6,573 nucleotides of DNA from an uncultured Cardiobacterium sp. (GTDB taxonomy: Bacteria; Pseudomonadota; Gammaproteobacteria; Cardiobacteriales; Cardiobacteriaceae): the NCBI RefSeq assembly GCF_938028185.1, contig NZ_CALJAH010000184.1, positions 1-6,573 of the forward strand, given 5' to 3'. Numbering within the stretch: the first letter of the stretch is position 1; every line of letters begins with the position of its first letter. This document shows positions 5,770 to 6,573 of this stretch, piece by piece. A program made the translations under genes and the position numbers. The notes below the pieces were generated by a model, which made no database searches, was not told the DNA's origin, and worked only from the letters and a program-made list of their open reading frames with translations.

Positions 5770-5787
5770 TATGTATAGTATGTATAG
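5770..5787. repeat. 9-bp tandem duplication TATGTATAG x2
   Basis: TATGTATAG occurs twice in direct succession (5770-5778 and 5779-5787). The last five bases, TATAG, are also the outer start of the adjacent inverted-repeat element, so the duplication may be a boundary effect or a local slippage event. Confidence 0.6.
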
Positions 5788-5889
5788 CGATACTCACAAA
5801 GTTCTGTACAAGGCGCGCCGCCGAAGACAGTACAGATTAGTGCGGCGAAGCGGTGCAATGCTGTATAGGGCTTTGTGAGGATGGCTATA
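5783..5889. repeat. 107-bp hairpin-forming, MITE-like inverted-repeat element
   Basis: Left arm 5783-5810 and the reverse complement of 5862-5889 agree at 23 of 28 positions; both start TATAGC and share the 9-mer CTCACAAAG. Three of the five differences become G-U pairs in RNA, so 5793-5810 and 5862-5879 form an uninterrupted 18-bp stem. An inner CGCCGC (5816-5821) / GCGGCG (5842-5847) stem fits inside. There is no open gene in it. It could be a MITE, a REP-like repeat or a structured RNA; the mobile-repeat reading is favoured. Confidence 0.65.
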
Positions 5890-5944
5890 AACCGGATGCC
5901 CCACCCTACACGCCTCCCGCTGACAAACACCAACCAGGAATCCC

Positions 5945-6448
5945 ATGACAGACATCACCATCCGCTCCGCCCGCGCTGACGAAGCAGCAACCCTCGCCGC
6001 CATCGAAGCCGCCGGATTCCCGCCCGCCGAGGCGGCCAGCCTCGAAAGCATCAGCGCCCGCCTGCGCGTCTTCCCCGAACAATTCTTCGTCGCTGAAGCG
6101 GACGGCAAGGCCGTCGGCTTCATCAACGGCTGCGTCTCCGACGTCCCCGACCTGCCCGACGCCTACTACCACGACGCCACCCTGCACCAGCCCAATGGCG
6201 CCTACGCCGCCGTCTTCGGCCTCGTCGTCCTGCCCGCATACCGCGGCCAGGGCATCGCGGGCAAACTGCTGCAACACTACCTCGCCACCATGCGCGCGCG
6301 CGGCAGACGCGGCGTCATCCTCACCTGCAAGGAGCACCTCATCCCGTGGTATGAAAGCCACGGCTTCACCAACCACGGTGTCGCCGCGTCCAGCCACGGC
6401 GGCGCGACCTGGTACGACATGAAAGCGATTTGGGATGACGCCCCGTGA
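5945..6448 (+). CDS. GNAT family N-acetyltransferase, arylalkylamine-type
   Basis: Transfers an acetyl group from acetyl-CoA to an amine; the substrate is unknown. The 167 residues are a single GNAT domain. ITIRSARADEAATLAAIEAAGFPPAEAAS (4-32) forms the N-terminal strand and helices. QFFVAEADGKAVGFINGCV (46-64) is the central sheet. FGLVVLPAYRGQGIAGKLLQHYL (91-113) is motif A, with the acetyl-CoA pyrophosphate-binding loop R100-G-Q-G-I-A105. GVILTCKEHLIPWYESHGF (123-141) is motif B, with Y136 as the likely general acid. The FP.AEAAS opening, LTCK and the final HGGATWYDM (151-159) resemble bacterial relatives of serotonin (arylalkylamine) N-acetyltransferase. AGGAA (5936-5940) lies 4 nt before the ATG. 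Composition is GC-rich like the housekeeping genes, so it belongs to the core rather than the lower-GC block. Confidence 0.88.
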   Translation: MTDITIRSARADEAATLAAIEAAGFPPAEAASLESISARLRVFPEQFFVAEADGKAVGFINGCVSDVPDLPDAYYHDATLHQPNGAYAAVFGLVVLPAYRGQGIAGKLLQHYLATMRARGRRGVILTCKEHLIPWYESHGFTNHGVAASSHGGATWYDMKAIWDDAP

Positions 6449-6466
6449 ACCAAACCCGCCGCCACG

Positions 6467-6549
6467 ATCCCCCCTGTGGGGAAGGGGATAGCTCGCATAT
6501 TCCGCCACCACAATTCCCCCTCCCCTGCAGGGCGCAGCCCGCAGCGGGC
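6467..6549. repeat. GC-rich inverted repeats downstream of the acetyltransferase gene
   Basis: Several palindromes are packed together. GGGGAAGGGGA (6478-6488) pairs with TCCCCCTCCCC (6515-6525) with one mismatch; ATCCCC (6467-6472) pairs with GGGGAT (6484-6489); CCCTGCAGGG (6523-6532) is self-complementary; and GCCCGC/GCGGGC flank A6543. No U-tract follows, so this is not a classical terminator. The density suggests a dispersed intergenic repeat that may continue past the window. Confidence 0.4.
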
Positions 6550-6573
6550 GGGCTCCCATTCAAAATGCGGACG

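Larger units (their letters stand above)
5487..5944. other. 458-bp non-coding stretch with two palindromic elements
   Basis: No reading frame here has a recognisable domain, a ribosome binding site and plausible composition; the longest open frames (up to about 100 codons) run through palindromes and look incidental. The stretch holds a 13-bp perfect inverted repeat pair (5557-5684), a 9-bp tandem duplication (5770-5787), and a hairpin-forming element (5783-5889). A tail CCCCACCCTACA (5899-5910) leads into the acetyltransferase gene. Both the glycosylase stop and the acetyltransferase start border it, so it probably contains the latter's promoter, but I could not identify one. Confidence 0.6.

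Noticed and set aside
5576..5878. Possible 100-residue plus-strand gene
   Set aside because: It runs through both palindromic elements, lacks a ribosome binding site and shows no domain-like pattern.
5906..6559. Long minus-strand open frame opposite the acetyltransferase gene
   Set aside because: It has no recognisable domain and lies antisense to a clear GNAT gene with a good ribosome binding site; it is best explained by GC bias.
1..6573. CRISPR arrays, tRNA or rRNA genes, riboswitches
   Set aside because: No regularly spaced direct repeats, cloverleaf-like sequence or known aptamer pattern was seen on either strand.

Overview
The window carries ordinary housekeeping genes of a GC-rich proteobacterium, interrupted by a lower-GC accessory block. 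Threonine dehydratase and ribose-5-phosphate isomerase A lie head to head, as I recall for ilvA and rpiA in some Pseudomonas. Together with rlmJ (mostly gamma/beta-proteobacterial) and scpA, this suggests a gamma- or beta-proteobacterium. A Cardiobacteriaceae-like host would fit but is not shown. Sampled 60-base rows gave about 80% GC within rlmJ, 62-68% in the acetyltransferase gene and 42-58% between about 3690 and 5490.

Layout. From 1 to 1158 (minus) is ilvA, cut at its C-terminus by the window edge. rpiA (1189-1845, plus) diverges from it across 30 bp and ends at an intrinsic terminator. rlmJ (1935-2777, plus), a 23S rRNA m6A methyltransferase gene, converges on scpA (2828-3613, minus), and the two share a symmetrical terminator at 2789-2816. 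Upstream of scpA is a perfect TATAAT box inside a GC-rich inverted repeat.

The accessory block starts at 3687. Three tightly packed minus-strand genes read 4658 to 3687: a DUF3990 protein with an ADP-ribosyltransferase-like layout, an 82-residue protein with an SKTYQML...FDMWE signature, and a 77-residue DUF3791 protein. A 4-bp overlap and a 1-bp gap imply translational coupling. This looks like a mobile three-part toxin-antitoxin or defence-type module and is the most interesting item here. A divergent gene at 4842-5486 encodes a helix-hairpin-helix DNA glycosylase that has the catalytic Asp but lacks the lyase Lys and the iron-sulfur cysteines.

From 5487 to 5944 I see no convincing gene. 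Instead there are two palindromic elements, one with perfect 13-bp inverted repeats 102 bp apart and one of about 107 bp with 28-nt imperfect arms, preceded by a 9-bp tandem duplication. A GNAT N-acetyltransferase gene (5945-6448) follows, and the window ends in GC-rich, repeat-like, non-coding sequence.

ilvA, rpiA, rlmJ and scpA serve unrelated core functions (isoleucine synthesis, pentose phosphate pathway, ribosome modification, chromosome condensation). The central block reads as cargo placed among them.
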